DNA of 64,000 nt, taken from Leptodontidium sp. MPI-SDFR-AT-0119. Lineage: Eukaryota; Ascomycota; Leotiomycetes; Helotiales; Leptodontidiaceae. Where the stretch lies: positions 2,914,001-2,978,000 of the forward strand of contig JAHLEZ010000001.1 of the NCBI GenBank assembly GCA_020726505.1, given 5' to 3'. The position numbers were made by a program, and so were the translations under genes. A model generated the notes under the pieces. It was not told the DNA's origin. It saw only the letters and a list, made by a program, of their open reading frames with translations, and searched no databases. Positions 1-12,995 of the stretch are shown in pieces (positions within the stretch are counted from its first letter, which is position 1; every line of letters starts with the position of its first letter).

Positions 1-1046
1 AGGTACACGCTCAATACAGAGACTTTTGGGGTTTCGATGAAGCAGATTGTTACTACCTCGTTGCTGTGGACGAAATGGGCACGAATATGGAGTTAGGCGA
101 CTACTGTTGTTGACAACAGTCGTATTTTTGACAGTGTTGCGACATTGTGGCCCCTTAGAGAGATCTTTGGTGGTTCTTTTACCGAGATTTGTCCCCATTT
201 GACTCTGCATCATAAATTGTTGCTGTGGGCATGTGGCGTAAACAAATAAGCGAAGGCGGTTAGCGGCGAGAGGCCAAGGTGAGGTTTGACTGCAAATCCT
301 CATTCTGCAACAAACAGGTTTCCCGCTTTCCGTTTGAATATAATATAATTCCCAAATCTCCTCTGGTTGATTAAATGTCTCGCCAGAGATACGAGTTTAG
401 TGATTAGTAGCTCCCACACAGGCTCAAAGATTAGACGATGCCGGTTCACATGAATCGAAAATTGGCCCCAGGTCACGAAGTTGCAGGAAGTTTGATGGAA
501 GCCTACAAGTAATTTATAGAAATAATGCTATGATGCGCCGTTATGACGTTAGAAGATGATCACAAGCCTTGACTACAGCAAGTAAAGCGTCGACTTGGGA
601 CAGAAATGCTGAAGCGCGTAACGATGAGCGCAAGTGCTGTAGAAGTTTTAGATCATCCAGTCTCGCCTTGATAATAAGATGTCGAACATAACTCAAAGCC
701 TTGAATTTTTGTTATTACCACTTCAGACACCTACCATGAACATTCTTTCTTGGCGGTGTAATCACTAGACGAGGAGGAGCAACACTGCAAAATATTCATG
801 ATCTGCAGAGGTGTTGAGACAATAGCTTTTGGAAAACAGCCAGTATTTAATTTACACGAAATCTTGGTAGTCCAGTTATTGGATGGACGGATATATCAGA
901 GCTAAAATCACAATGGCCAAAGCTGCAAAGAGTTGCTCCAGGCTCACCCGATTGCACATGATTCTCATGAAGAGTCCGCCAGTCTAAATTTAACATACAT
1001 GATATTTCAAACCGTCTATCATCGTTTCATCGTTTACTGTACACCA
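1..1046. other. No gene recognised at left edge
   Basis: All six frames are broken by frequent stops and no protein family is recognisable. The right part is the 3' flank of the minus-strand membrane-protein gene that ends at 1047. Confidence 0.5.
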
Positions 1047-2620
1047 CTACCAAGTGTCCTGAATAACCTTCTTCGAATCGTAATCCCCATTGTGGCTCCC
1101 GCGCTGACTGACCTGATCCTCCACGACCATCATCTCCTTCGACACTAATATTCCCTTCGTTGATACATATCCTGTCTTGCCCGGGCCTGCATACGTATCC
1201 AAATTCTGCATCTTGACATTGTTGTTATTGATGATTTGCTCCTCGCTTTCGCTGTATGTGAGACTGTCGGCAGTATGTTTCGTGCCCTTGCGACTTCGAC
1301 CAACTCCAGACCCATCTCCACCGCCACCATCACCAATTGTTCGGAAACCTGTTGGGTGTTTGGTATTTCCCTTGGTGGAGAATATCGAGCTACCCATAAG
1401 TGGCTTGAGCCATGTCTTGAGCAGTGGGAAAATCATAGGAAGGTTTGTCGTGATAACCGATGTGAATGTTTCTCGCACGCCCCACTGGCCAGCAAGTTGC
1501 GCACCGTTGACGGGATCCTATATTCAAAGACAAGTCAGATAAATGGAACCTCATCTCACCATGTACCAGTTTGGGGTGGCTGGACTTACAGTCTCAACGA
1601 AGACGGTCTTAAGAAGCGAGCAGACAAGAACGAATATTCCAGCACCCAGCACAATCGAAATGGAGATTTTCTTCGCAAGTCGGAGAGTCGTTCCCCAAAG
1701 CATCGGAATAGGGACGATCAGAAGGTAAATATCGGTAATGACACTGGAGATGAATGTGCTCCAAACAATTGGTTTCGAGACCGCGGCTTGGCAGTGGTCT
1801 GGGAACATGGAGGTTAGCAATTGCTTCGCTGAGACGAATAGTAGAAAGAAAAGGTGCTGGAAACGTACCGCCCGGATCCGGGTTGATCTGCCAGTAGTGG
1901 TGAAATGGCTGACATGGCGCATAGATTCCGAGGATGGATGCCAGAAAGGTTGCTCCCACAAGACCGAATCCAATCCAAACACGGATGCGGAAATGACGAC
2001 TTAGTCCTTCCTATTAATTTCACAAGTCAGTACGCATTGTCTCCTAAAGAGTTTTGCAGACTTACCATGAGTCGAATGTAGAAGAAAAGCACAGAGATCT
2101 TGAGCGTGGCAATCAAGCACACATAAAAAGTCCATCCCACTACTTGAATCTTGGAACCGAACACTCTGCAGGGGTCTTTGTCAGTATGCATTGTCGCAAG
2201 TACGGGCAATCCATGGCATACCTGTTGGCATATTCCTGAGAAGTAGGGTCCAAAGCAGCTCGCTGAGCGACGGTCATAGAATTGTTCGCGACACCCCCAG
2301 CATGGTTGACTGCAACGAAGATCAGAGTTGATTGGGTGGTATATAGCGCCTGCGGATAACACTTCGTTAGCAAAGACTGCTGGTGGATTCATGTAGGATC
2401 TAGTGGTACACACAACTGCAAGCCACACAAGATAGTCATCCGGGCGAAGTTCTCTCCATCCCACAGCCTTGACTCGAGCGTACGTTCGGAAAATCGTAAA
2501 CGCGACGCCAAAGGCATAGAGTGTCCATAATTCGGTGTTGAAAATGCGAAGTGCTTCTTTCATGGCAGCAGCTCCAGCTGCAGCTGCCGCGGCAGCTTCA
2601 GCCTGAGCTGTGGAGTTCAT
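1047..2620 (-). CDS. Rhodopsin-like integral membrane protein (fungal PTH11/SAT4-type family)
   Basis: The gene has six exons on the minus strand: 2620-2414, 2349-2222, 2165-2066, 2010-1869, 1798-1590 and 1517-1047. All introns are GT...AG and the phases sum to 1257 nt, giving 418 residues. The start is the ATG at 2620 (MNSTAQAEA...); an in-frame ATG at 2698 is less family-like. The family is recognised from RTYARVKAVGWRELRPDDYL near residues 45-65, the hallmark following helix I-II of the fungal rhodopsin domain. Further helices follow: FVAV, the VGWTFYVCLIATLKISVLFF segment, FGLVGATFLASILG and TDIYLLIVPIPML. The last 130 residues are a hydrophilic cytoplasmic tail with a Gly-rich stretch. 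Relatives sit in the plasma membrane; some (PTH11) are receptor-like, but most are uncharacterised, so ligand and role are unknown. No CFEM domain is present. Confidence 0.88.
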
Positions 2621-5563
2621 CGTTGGCAAGCCGTAAAGATTGCGTTGTTGAAGATCGATGTGGATGATCAGTGAGCGATGATCCCAAGCGGAGCACAAGA
2701 TGGGAGATAGCTCTTAGATATGTACAAGTTCCAGAACGTGTGACCCCCACTAGAACAGCAGAAAGGGACTCAGTCCGTCCCCTTTAGGATCTTTGGAAGT
2801 GCCATAAAGCAAAGGCTGTAAGATCGAATGACCCTGGCGATGTGGTATCGTGCCGGTAGTTGCACTGAGATAAGCTTCGAATAAGAACTTGCTTCAGCGT
2901 GGAAACAAAAACGTTGCGCAGGGATGATGAAACGAAAAGATTCCCTGATACCAGGGGGAATTTGTGACAGAGAACGGCGAACGGTCTCTTTCTTGACTAA
3001 CTTTAATCTTGGGCTCAGTCGAAACATGGGTGCACGTGTTTGCACTTGTTGTCATCCCCGATTCTCCGCAGTTGTGCAAAAGTCGATGGGCCCACAGCGG
3101 TTCTGTATATAGATGACTTGCCACAAATTGTACGATTGCCAAAAGAGATCGATCATAAGGCTTTATTTGGGGTTCGAACTTTGACTTCCCGCCTGTAAAG
3201 TTTGAGAAGCATAAATGATGTAGAGGAAGCTTCAGTTGGTCGCAGATGCATTTGTCGTGGTGCCTCGTTGCAATCTTCACCACACACTGCTCGGGTTTGA
3301 CTGTTTAATGATCTTATCAATCAGTCCTATCCATCAGTTACCCCCCTTGTAAATAGTCCGACGTCAAATCCCATCAAAGTGAGGACATGGTACAAGGCTT
3401 GAAAGATTTGTGGAGTTTGGTCGGCTAGTAGCGCAGGAACCATTCTTTTGCTCCACCTCCACTATGGATGTTGCCCCTGAATTCATAAGCGAGCAAGCCG
3501 ACTACGTAAGTCTCCAAATGGCTGAACCAGGACTCGGAGCGGGCCGCCAAAGCCACATCATGAAGGCTTTAACACAGCTTCATATTGGAGAATACATCCC
3601 CCGGCTGTGAAGAACGCATATACAATACAAATTTCAGATACTACTTTCTTGGTATTGCACTTTCAAAGTCCCCTGGAATGCAACGGGAGCAGACATCCAC
3701 ATTCGTGCTTCTCCACGTCGGCTATCCGGCGTTGATTCCTGACAAGGAAACACCCGCGAATCTAGTGCTCGTGCAGACTGACAAGGGATCCAATAATCTC
3801 CGGCAATGAGATCCTTGGGACCTGAATCATCGTAGGTGCCGAATCATGATGGAGCGGCCAAGTCAAGCATCGAATGTGACCCCCTTTTCGATCAAAGCCA
3901 CGTTTTTTGGACGATCCAATGTAACGCAGAGTTTTGATTTCGCACACAACGGCATATGGCGTAGTTGGCGTTCGGGGACGAGAGAGACTTTGATGAGATT
4001 TTCAAGCTTCCAAAATCCATTCCGTTAACCTCGCTAAATCCAAGTAATGTTGCAGGATTTCAAACCTTAACTTGACCGGAAGTTGCATGATACTTGGTCG
4101 CTATTACGCCAAGCCTTCTGGAGAGTTCTCCAGTATGTACAAGGGCCAACTGCCCAATCAGCATATTGAAAAGCGAAAAATTATACTATTGTAAGTAAAG
4201 CTTTATTTCCCTCTTGACGGAATAGATACGACTAATACGAAGTAGCGACTCAATGCCTAGAAATGGGCTAGATGATTGTTTGTCGCTCGGACGTGGAGGA
4301 CAGGATGCAATCCCTTTGAAGGCTCCACGGTGGTACGATGTAGATCAGTTGGATCCTCAGGCAGCCCAATATCCCACTCATGGCTCCTGCAACCCAATTG
4401 AAATATACACTGAAACAGACTTTAGGTGGGCTGATAATGGCGATTGCCGAATCATGGCTTGTTCTCAAGAAAAGAGGGGTGGAACTACCGTGCCAGTGCT
4501 CCAACCAGAGCTAGGTATCGGTAGGTTAACTCTCCTTCAGCCCAATGACACTTGCTCTGCTGACCAAAACTTCCAGAAATTGCCATTGACGCCCCGTTGA
4601 GACGGAGGACTTTTTTTCTCTTCTGTCTTCTGGGTAGAGAACCTCTTCTACTGGTCCGGGAAATCCGTATGCACAGACACTTCTGCCCCCGCTTGTATAC
4701 CAGAGACTTTTTTATTTGACATGCAAGCACAAGGGAGACCCAGCAAGTTGGACAATGGGTCCCACAAACAAGCCTCCGCGTCGGCAGGTACTCTGACACT
4801 GCCCAATGAGGAACTTAAACCCGACTCATGCTTGCGGGTAGCAGGATTCAGGAATCAGGAGGAGTGAGACAAAAACGAGAAAATAAGGGAGAAATTTTCA
4901 AGCAACCGAAAGTTCTCAGACTGCCTAGTGAGACTTTCCACAAGAAAGGCCATGTTGTCACAACATAATATGATACAAGTATCCTCTGGGCAGGTCTTCT
5001 TGTTTTCTATATCCTCGATGTTTTTCCAAAGTTCTGTGGAAGGCAATGGCCATGCAGGAGTTCATGGATACCATCCCCTTCCCCCACCTTATCTCCTGTG
5101 CATTTGTTCCGCAGGGGAATTGATAATTGGATGAGTATCGTTCAATGCCCGAAAGTCCCAGGCCATGCAAATTTTCTGGCTGTCTCGTTGGCCACAATTT
5201 GAAGCATATCGTCCTACATATTATGTTCATTGAAAAAGGCGGGTACCCTGATTCGAGGTTCAGGACTACCGCACAAAAACGGGTCAACTACGGGTCTTGC
5301 ACACCATTGAATATTCCTTTTAGGTCCGAAGAGGGGTCAACAAGTTAGATTGCCTTAAGCTTCCTTTATTCTGCGCCACATGGCTCCCACATGGCGTTTG
5401 ATTTGATGATCCTTACTCAGATACCAGAAAAGCATATATGTAGGCACTTCTCTTCCCATCCCAGTCTTTTTCTCAGCACCAGCACCTTCACGCCCGTCTT
5501 TTTTGACTCAGGCATTCTTTCGTTTCTTTGTGCTGCTCCTCTCCCTCCTTCTCTCCCCACATC
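2621..5563. other. Intergenic region, no supported gene
   Basis: Scattered short ORFs on both strands (for example near 3410-3810 and 4253-4600) match no family I recognise and overlap ORFs of equal length on the other strand. The last 130 bases before 5564 are pyrimidine-rich (many CTT/TCC runs), as in fungal promoters and leaders, and probably belong to the oxidase gene. Confidence 0.45.
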
Positions 5564-7180
5564 ATGCAATACCTTAAAATTGCTGCTTTCTCGGCTTGGG
5601 CCGCAGCAGCTGTCTGTGGTGCCACCTCTGTTCCGGTGATTGCCCGTGGTGTCAACTACAACCAGTTGGCGACGAAGCTCTCAGGATCTGCACAGATCTA
5701 CCTCCCAGGCTCCGAGCTCTTCAATGACTACACGGCTCGCTGGTCTAACTTCAGCACACCCGTCGCCAACGTCGTTGTTGTTCCCGCCACCGAGAACGAT
5801 GTCGTCCAGATCGTAAGATGAATTCTCCTGTATCTAGTGAGGCTAAAAATATACTCATCATTGTTTCATTAGGTCAACTTTGCCAACAAGAACTCAGTTC
5901 CTTTCCTCGTCACCAACGGTGTCCATGGCTCCATCACCACCCTCGGTGCGATGAAGTCTGGTATCGAGATCCACATGACCCAGCTGAACAGCATCAAGAT
6001 CGCCAAGGATGGAAAGACAGTTACCCTTGGTGGCGGTGTCATGTCCAAGAATGTCACCGACACACTCTGGGCCGCTGGAAAGCAGACAGTCACTGGTACT
6101 TGCGAGTGCGTGAGCTACTTGGGCCCCGGTCTCGGAGGTGGACACGGATGGCTTCAGGGCCGTTACGGACTCGTCTCCGATCAATTCGTCTCATGGAACG
6201 TTGTCCTGGCCAGCGGCAAGTTGGTCACTGTCGACAAGAACTCCGATCTCTTCTGGGCTATGAAGGGAGCCGGTCACAACTTTGGTATCGTCACCTCCAT
6301 GACTTCCAAGATTTACGATCTCGTCCGCCCCAACTATGCTCTCAAGACCCTCATCTTCACTGGTGACAAGGTCGAGGATGTCTACCGTGTTGCCAACGAG
6401 CAGTGGCTCATTAACGGCAAGGCCATGCCAGTTGAGCTCATCAACTGGTCCTACTGGTTCTTCGATCCCACCATGGATACCAAGGTAAGCTCAATCCTAG
6501 GACAATTCTAACATATGTGATTTTTCTGACACCTTTGCTAGCCTGTCATTGCTTTCTACCTCATCCAAGAAGGAGCCGATGTTGTCAGTTCCGCCTACTC
6601 TGCACCATTCGAGGCTCTTGGACCCATCGTCAATGCCGACACCCCCGGCGACTACCGCGATCTGGCAGCATGGACCGGTATCTCCCTCTCTGACGGACCT
6701 TGCAGCAAGTCCGGAAACGCCAACCCCCGCTTCCCCATCTACCTCAAGTCCTACAACACCAAGGCCCAAGCAGCCGTGTACGAGCTCTTCAAGAACGCCA
6801 CCACCACCCCAGGCACCCCCTTCGCCAACGCCCTCTTCATGTTCGAGGGCTACTCCATGCAAGGAGTCAAGGCTCTCCGCACCGACGCCACGGCCTTCGC
6901 CTACCGCGAGGACAACCTCCTCGTCGCTCCTCTCCTCACGTACAAGTCCACCGGAAAGGCTTCCGACGCTGTGGCCTCGAAGCTCGGCAACCAGATCCGC
7001 GATGTCCTCTACAAGGCCAGTGGACAGACCAGCCTTAACACTTACGTCAACTATGCTTATGGTGACGAGACTGCCACGGCCTGGTACGGTGCTGATAAGT
7101 GGCGCCAAACCCGCCTGCAGTGCTTGAAGGAGGATTATGACCCATCTGGAAAATTCAGCTTCTATGCTCCTATCGCATAA
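5564..7180 (+). CDS. Secreted FAD-linked oxidase (BBE-like, FAD-binding type 4)
   Basis: Three exons, 5564-5812, 5873-6484 and 6542-7180, give 499 residues; both introns (60 and 57 nt) are canonical and in phase 0. The N-terminus MQYLKIAAFSAWAAAAVCGA is a signal peptide, so the enzyme is probably extracellular. Residues about 60-235 form the FAD-binding (PCMH) domain. The usual His for 8-alpha flavin attachment fits His101 in TNGVHG, and TGTCECVSYLGPGLGGGHG supplies Cys160 or Cys162 for a second, 6-S-cysteinyl bond. The C-terminal BBE motif is YVNYAYGDETATAWYGADKW, where the family usually has N-Y-x-D. Relatives oxidise carbohydrates or secondary metabolites; the substrate cannot be read from sequence. 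No biosynthetic cluster surrounds it. The gene is richer in GC and more codon-biased than its neighbours, suggesting good expression. Confidence 0.93.
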
Positions 7181-7641
7181 TGTAATATATATCTTTTTGG
7201 TGGACCAAGAATGAACCCAATCTTACTCTCCACCTCTTTCTATGAATTGGCTGTTCTTTTATTTGTGGTGGTTATAAAAGTGAATTTGCCAACTGAAGAA
7301 ATCTCAACTAGCTTTGAATTGGGGGGAATATAGGCCAACACGCCATCGTCGGTTGGGCTTTCTAAGCAAGGAGTAGTAGTTTACGATACTCTTATATTAT
7401 AAGGTTATAATATTACTAAACTTCTTGTAAAAGGAGATAAGTATTATATACGAATATTTATATATTATAAGAGTTAAAAAGACTAAAACCTTTAAATTAG
7501 TGCTCAATTGATTGATTGGCCTTATCCACGTGATGGTCCATTACCAGTTGATCTCGCCTTCCTACGGAGGTCTATTGGCTTGGGTTTGGTCCTCCCTTGC
7601 CGCAAAGCTGAAAGCTCCTTGGCTAGTAACCGGTTGGTTAG
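7181..7641. other. Intergenic, with an AT-rich block at about 7380-7500
   Basis: This is the 3' flank of the oxidase gene. From about 7380 to 7500 the sequence becomes very AT-rich, with many TATA/TTAT steps and no ORF. It may be the remnant of a mutated repeat. No terminal repeats were seen. Confidence 0.4.
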
Positions 7642-8856
7642 GTAGTCAGAGGAGAGGGCATTTCCTGTCGTATCCCAGCTTTAGATGACCATATTGACGA
7701 CCCAGCTGGCCGCCTCTCGCTGGTTTCCAGCCAGTGCGGCGGACAGCATTGTCATCTGGATATTGAATTCGCTGACGGTGTTACATGGATCGCACGGATT
7801 CGACTCGATGACCCCATGCTCCCACCACCCAATATCCAGGCCCGAATTTTCTTGAGCGAGGTCGCGACACTGACATTCCTCGCCGGTACCAAGGTCCGGG
7901 CGCCACATGTTTATGGCTCTGCCCTGGAGTCTCCAGAGAACCCCGTCGGCACCTCGTACGTTTTTATGGAGAAAATGGCTGGCAAACCTTTAGATTGGAA
8001 TGGCGCCAACACGGAACAGCGATTCCGGGTGATGGGGCAACTGGCGGATGTGTATCTAGAGCTTGAGAGGCATCCACTACCGTTGAGTGGCTCTCTGTCA
8101 CTGCAAGCTCCAGCGGTCAAAGCGGCAATAGACGGAGACCAGATCGAAGTCAGTACCTTCGCACAGCTGCCGTGCTTCGAGACGCCAAACCAAGGGTTGG
8201 GCCCATTCCGAACACTCGAGGAGGCATATACGGCCATCATCCACCAGCAAATGCAGACACTGGCCAACCATGAAGTCTCTGGTATGCCCTTAGACCACTA
8301 CCTCACCTTCCTTTGGCGGCTCAAGGTTCTTCCTAAACTCATTGCCAACTCGGCATCTCGTGAAGGACCATTTTACCTCAAACATTACGACGACAAGGGC
8401 GACCATATTCTCATCGATGAGAAACATAACATTACTGGCATTATCGACTGGGAATTCGCGTCGATGGATTCCAAAGAACTTGCATTTAGTAGTCCATGCA
8501 CGGTGTGGCCAGTCGGCAAATTCTACGAGGGTAATAACGACCTAGCTGAAGATGAGATCCGCTTTGCTGCCATCTTTGATGCCCGTGGTCGCGAGGATAT
8601 CGGAGACATGGTACGCCGGGGTCGCCAATTGCAGCGATTCCTTTAGTTCATGGGGGGCGGGATATCGGAGGACAGGGAAGAGTTTGAGTCGCTGTTCATG
8701 GGCTTGCGGAACAGCTGTGTTTAGGACGATGGGGATATCCTGCCCTACGTGGATTGGAAAGCCCGTTTCTTGTGTGGAGATGTAACGGGCGATGCTCAAG
8801 TTCAAGCTTTGATACAATATGAGCAAGAACGAGCAAGAAAGTTGTTAAGTGAGTAG
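7642..8856 (+). pseudogene. Decayed aminoglycoside-phosphotransferase-like (APH) gene
   Basis: A single frame from just after a stop at 7639-7641 encodes an APH-family protein typical of ascomycetes. It opens with CGGQHCHLDIEFADGVTWIA before the first ATG (7816), then FMEKMAGKPLDW, the H-x-D type catalytic stretch FYLKHYDDKGDHILID and the metal-binding IIDWEFAS. The frame is cut by TAG at 8644-8646 and again by TAG at 8722-8724. Family-like sequence continues through both (EILPY-type GDILPYVDWKARFL, then EQERARKLL) to a natural-looking stop at 8854-8856. The N-terminal lobe lacks a start codon, so an upstream exon is lost or unrecognised. Both premature stops could come from CAG by one C-to-T change. 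A truncated product starting at 7816 (276 residues) is possible but would lack the C-terminal lobe. The original substrate is unknown. Confidence 0.8.
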
Positions 8857-11800
8857 GTAAAATAAAATACCATCCAGCTCGTACATTTACTCTTTTGGCG
8901 CGGTGTGTACCCAGCAAATTTTGGGAGTCATATCGGACATGTCGTTGGGTGGATGGGTGATGAAGAGCTCATGTCATGAGAAGATGGTGAGGGGCATTCA
9001 ACTAACCGAAGAGCTGTAAAACATAGTAGTGAATAACCAAGAGAAGAACAGATATATGGGTAGGATGTATAAGAACCGTCCTCTCCAGAAAAGACCACGT
9101 TAAAGTGCCAACCAACGCAAGGAAAGGCGTATGGCTGTGCCACAACTATGTAGGTGATGCCAATCCACTAGTATAAGTAGGATTGTATGAATACTAGGTT
9201 TTTCTGTGACCTTGGGCTTCCATTAATCTTATGAAGAGTTTTTCAGAAGCTCGAGAGCCAATGATGATAACCTCCAGTGGTGCAGTTGCTGAATGACAGC
9301 AACGCAAGCCTTGACAATCAACTCCCACAAACCAAACCCCATTCGAGACATGCATTGCATGGGAAGTGCAGCAAAAATTCAATTCCAGGTGCAAAAACGA
9401 ACAAAACGAGGATGGAGATGGGCAGACAGAAAAGGCTGCAAGGCATGAGGTGCTTCCAAATGCTGCTTCTCGCAGAGGCTCTTGAATGATCTATCTCCAG
9501 ACGCGATTTCTTGAAATGGGGTGAAGAGATTAATATACTGACGTCAACCTGTAGAACTTTGAGACACGCTAGAGGTGAACTGGGAATTGATTGTGGTTGA
9601 TTCAAGGCCTCCGGTGGATGAGGTACAAAACCAACCTCATCAAGGCATGTGAAGCGCACCAAACTCCAAGAACAACATAGCATACCTTCAGTGCCTTGTG
9701 TGCTTTCTTCTTAACCCCTAAAATCTGCTAGATATGATGCTTTAGTGAAATTTTGTTTTTATTTATTTATTTTTTTTTATTTTTTTTTTGAAATGCAGAC
9801 AAGTACGAGACATGGGTACAGTATCAAGTTGGATTAGGATCTCGAATTGTCTTCAGTATTCAACTGTTAGAGTTCCTAGAATGAAAGAATAGAAATTTAA
9901 TTTGACAACAAAGTGATACACTTACAACAGTTCCAATTCCTGGAATCTCTTTACTCCCCTCTTTCCTGTGTGTCAGAGCGCGACTATCTACAACTAAACG
10001 GAGCAACGGAGATGTGAGAATACCTTCCAAATAAACAGCTCAACATCCGCTCCGAAGTCGTACGTTTCAGCTCAAAAAGACCCCATGCATCTTGATCATT
10101 GTACTCTCCTTTCATACCTTCAATTTTCTAAATCTGTGTGTAAATTGTTTATTTTATACAGCAGACTTGGCAAGACGAGATTAACTCATGCGGGAGGCAA
10201 GCTCCTCGCCCTCGGCTCTCGAAGAATTTCTTCTTACCAGAACGAACCTGACCTCATGATAGCACCAGAAAGGAAAACGAGGGGCATACTTTGAGGACAC
10301 AATATCTGGTATAAAAGTGAGCCCTGATAGCACGAAGAGAAGAAGCAGGGGAAAAGTGGTGATAAACCTGACCTGAATGGGGGATGGCGAGATAAACTTC
10401 TCATTTCAATCATGCATATCTTATATTGACAATGGGAGCCGTATTGACAGCACTTGACGTATAGATGGCAATGATTCAGTCAGGAACCAATTAATTTCTT
10501 TTCCCCTCTGGCTTCCCTTGCCGCATGCGAGGTGTTTGTGCCGTTCTCTAACTGGCACGAGGTAGGAGCGGAAATTCCTCTATGCTTTATATTTTCGCCT
10601 CTGCTGTATATCCCAGGGACATCCCTTTTAATCGGTGTGCAGTAACTTCTGTCAGTGAAGATCTTGCTTCTGTTGAAAAATTTGTGGGGTTATTTATACA
10701 TCAGGATTCTGTTACTAGGGAGAGAGATGGGCTTTTTTTTCGTTAGATGTCGAGAGCTGCTGGGAATGAGCGAGATCCACGACAAGCTGGAGGTGTGAAT
10801 ATGGGTAGCGCGGTACGACGAGGAAGGAGGCGGAGGTATATATAGGGACCTGTGTTTAGTAGCAAGGAAAGCACCTTCAAAACCATGTCGGGCCATTGTA
10901 GAATGGACGTCCTTGGAAGTCTGGGCCGTAAGCTTAAAATATGTTGAAAAGCAAGTATCAGAAAGGCTCCGTACCCAATCTTCGCCATTATTCCGAGGTC
11001 GGTGCAGAGAGGAAACGGTACATTATCAAGATGGAGCAAAGTTCTACAGTGGCGAGAGATAAATATATCGACAAGCAGACGAAAAAATGACAAGAATGGA
11101 GAGTTATGAGACTTCATGTGTCAACGACACTCGGTCTCTTGTCTGTGGGATGGATTACCTGCCCTGAATTGTGTGCGAGTTGGGATATGCGTACTGTACA
11201 TCTCGGCCATTAAACTTCATGAACTACCAGGACATTTGTGATCAATCCATAAATGGTATTTGGCGTTTTCGGATAAACCGGGATATGGCTCACTGGGTGT
11301 TGTGAGATTGTCGTTTTATACCCTGGAGCCATTTTATGGGTGGGGAGTGAATCGCCCTCGACCAATCGTGTGTGGGATTTGTATGGAGAATTTTCGCTAT
11401 CTTGTTGAATAGATCTTAGAGTAAAGAATTTAAGAGGACGGTATAATATGGAATAAAAGAAGAAGAGTGGAGTAGCTTGGGATCTCCAACATGAACCCAG
11501 AACATCCCGCTAGAAGTTATAGGTTGGGAGGCAGATATGTGAAATTGGGATTGGGTTCTTTGTTTGTTAAATGCTGAATGCGTTGACCTGGAGAGATAGA
11601 TGGAGTAGGATACCTGACTTATGTGGTAATAGATAAATGATGAGTTTCTATCCCCTGGGAAGTTGGGAATCTGACAACAGAATCGTAGAATGGCAGAAGC
11701 TTATTTCCTCTCTTCACACACAGGAAATCCACACACCCTGACATGACTGGAAATCAAGTTACTAAAATGGAATATCGGTCGATTTATTTGGAAATGGATC

Positions 11801-12995
11801 TACTTCCAGATCCATGACTATGCCGTACGAGCTGGCAAACACCTAGGTACATGCGCTTTGCAAAGGATCTATTGGTGTTTTAAATACCCCTCGTTATTCA
11901 AACTCTGCTGGCTCCTAGGAGTTGGTTTTGACCATCTTATTTCGCAAATGCACATATCCAGTAGAAACACAAGGTGGTGAATCTTCTTGCTTGTCCAAAG
12001 AAAAGAACCTATCCTGTCATGAATGTGAAAAGAACGAGCTACCAGTACCTATCTATTTTTTTTTTTTTTTAAAAAAAAAAGAAAAAAAAGAAAGCACGAA
12101 ACTCAACGAGGAAGCAAGAAACGAAGTAGTCCGGGGATACAGACTTGGAGGACTGGATGGGGTTGGATGGGGTGGAGATATGTGCAATGTGTGGCGATAT
12201 AAGTCGGTGATCTTCTGGGGTAAGTCGTAAGTTATTAAGTTAAATAAATCTCATTCACCCCAGGCTCTTTTAAATGAGATGAAGAAACGAGGAAGAAGAT
12301 AGAGGAAAGGATAATCGAGATGATAGTTAGGAAAAACTAAAATGGCAATAAAGGTAAGATCGACAGCGACAACAACAGCAGCGGCAACAGGACCAGTTGT
12401 CGATGAGAAAGACTAAAAAAAGGGAAAACCAATGGATTTCTGGGTAATGCACCTTTCTTGCCAGAAATGGACGTAGGTGGGGTATTCGGGGGTATTTGGG
12501 GACGGATCATGTTCTACGCCTGCTGTCTTCCTCATTCGACTTTTGTCCAAAATTCGTTCACTTCCCTTGCTTAGAAGAGAAGACGGTGGTTCTTCTTAAA
12601 TAGATATCTGGCCCATAGGACTTGGGTGAGTGTAGTATGAATATGAACAGCGCTGGCTTCCGGGGGGGGGGGGTTTCAGGACTATGCCTCAGTACCAGAG
12701 ACAAATTGGTAGGAATGAACAAGAGAATGAAAAGATGAGAAGAAGAACCGGAGAAGAGTTGCACAAAATCTCAACCACATCTAGCGTGGGAGAACAATAA
12801 GAGGTATATGTATTATGTAGGGGTATATACACCATCAAAAAAACGACAACGAGGGGGGCCACGCCATGCATATATGCAATGCAAATGCAAATGCTACTCC
12901 GCCAATGAAAAATCATATCCAAACCAAACCAAACCGATCCAGGCCAAATCCAGTCCCAACTCCTCCAACCCAAACCCCAAACCCCTGGTGCGGTG
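8857..12995. other. Long intergenic region (4.1 kb) without a supported gene
   Basis: Short ORFs exist on both strands, but none shows a family motif or consistent splicing. Low-complexity tracts include a T-rich run at about 9755-9790, a T15/A10 near-palindrome at 12056-12080 and a G run near 12661-12673. Confidence 0.5.
12056..12099. repeat. Poly-T/poly-A palindromic tract
   Basis: Fifteen T (12056-12070) are followed directly by ten A (12071-12080), then an A-rich run with single G interruptions to about 12099. The T10/A10 block can fold on itself or extrude. It lies in non-coding DNA. Confidence 0.8.

Noticed and set aside
3160..3190. tRNA-like GGGGTTCGAAC motif
   Set aside because: No matching acceptor, D or anticodon stems were found around it.
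4253..5290. ORFs on both strands that at first suggested a membrane transporter
   Set aside because: No helix pattern or motif holds over more than one short stretch, and no splice model connects them.
5564..8856. Secondary-metabolite cluster with the FAD oxidase
   Set aside because: No backbone synthase, P450, or regulator is nearby; the adjacent APH-like gene is decayed.
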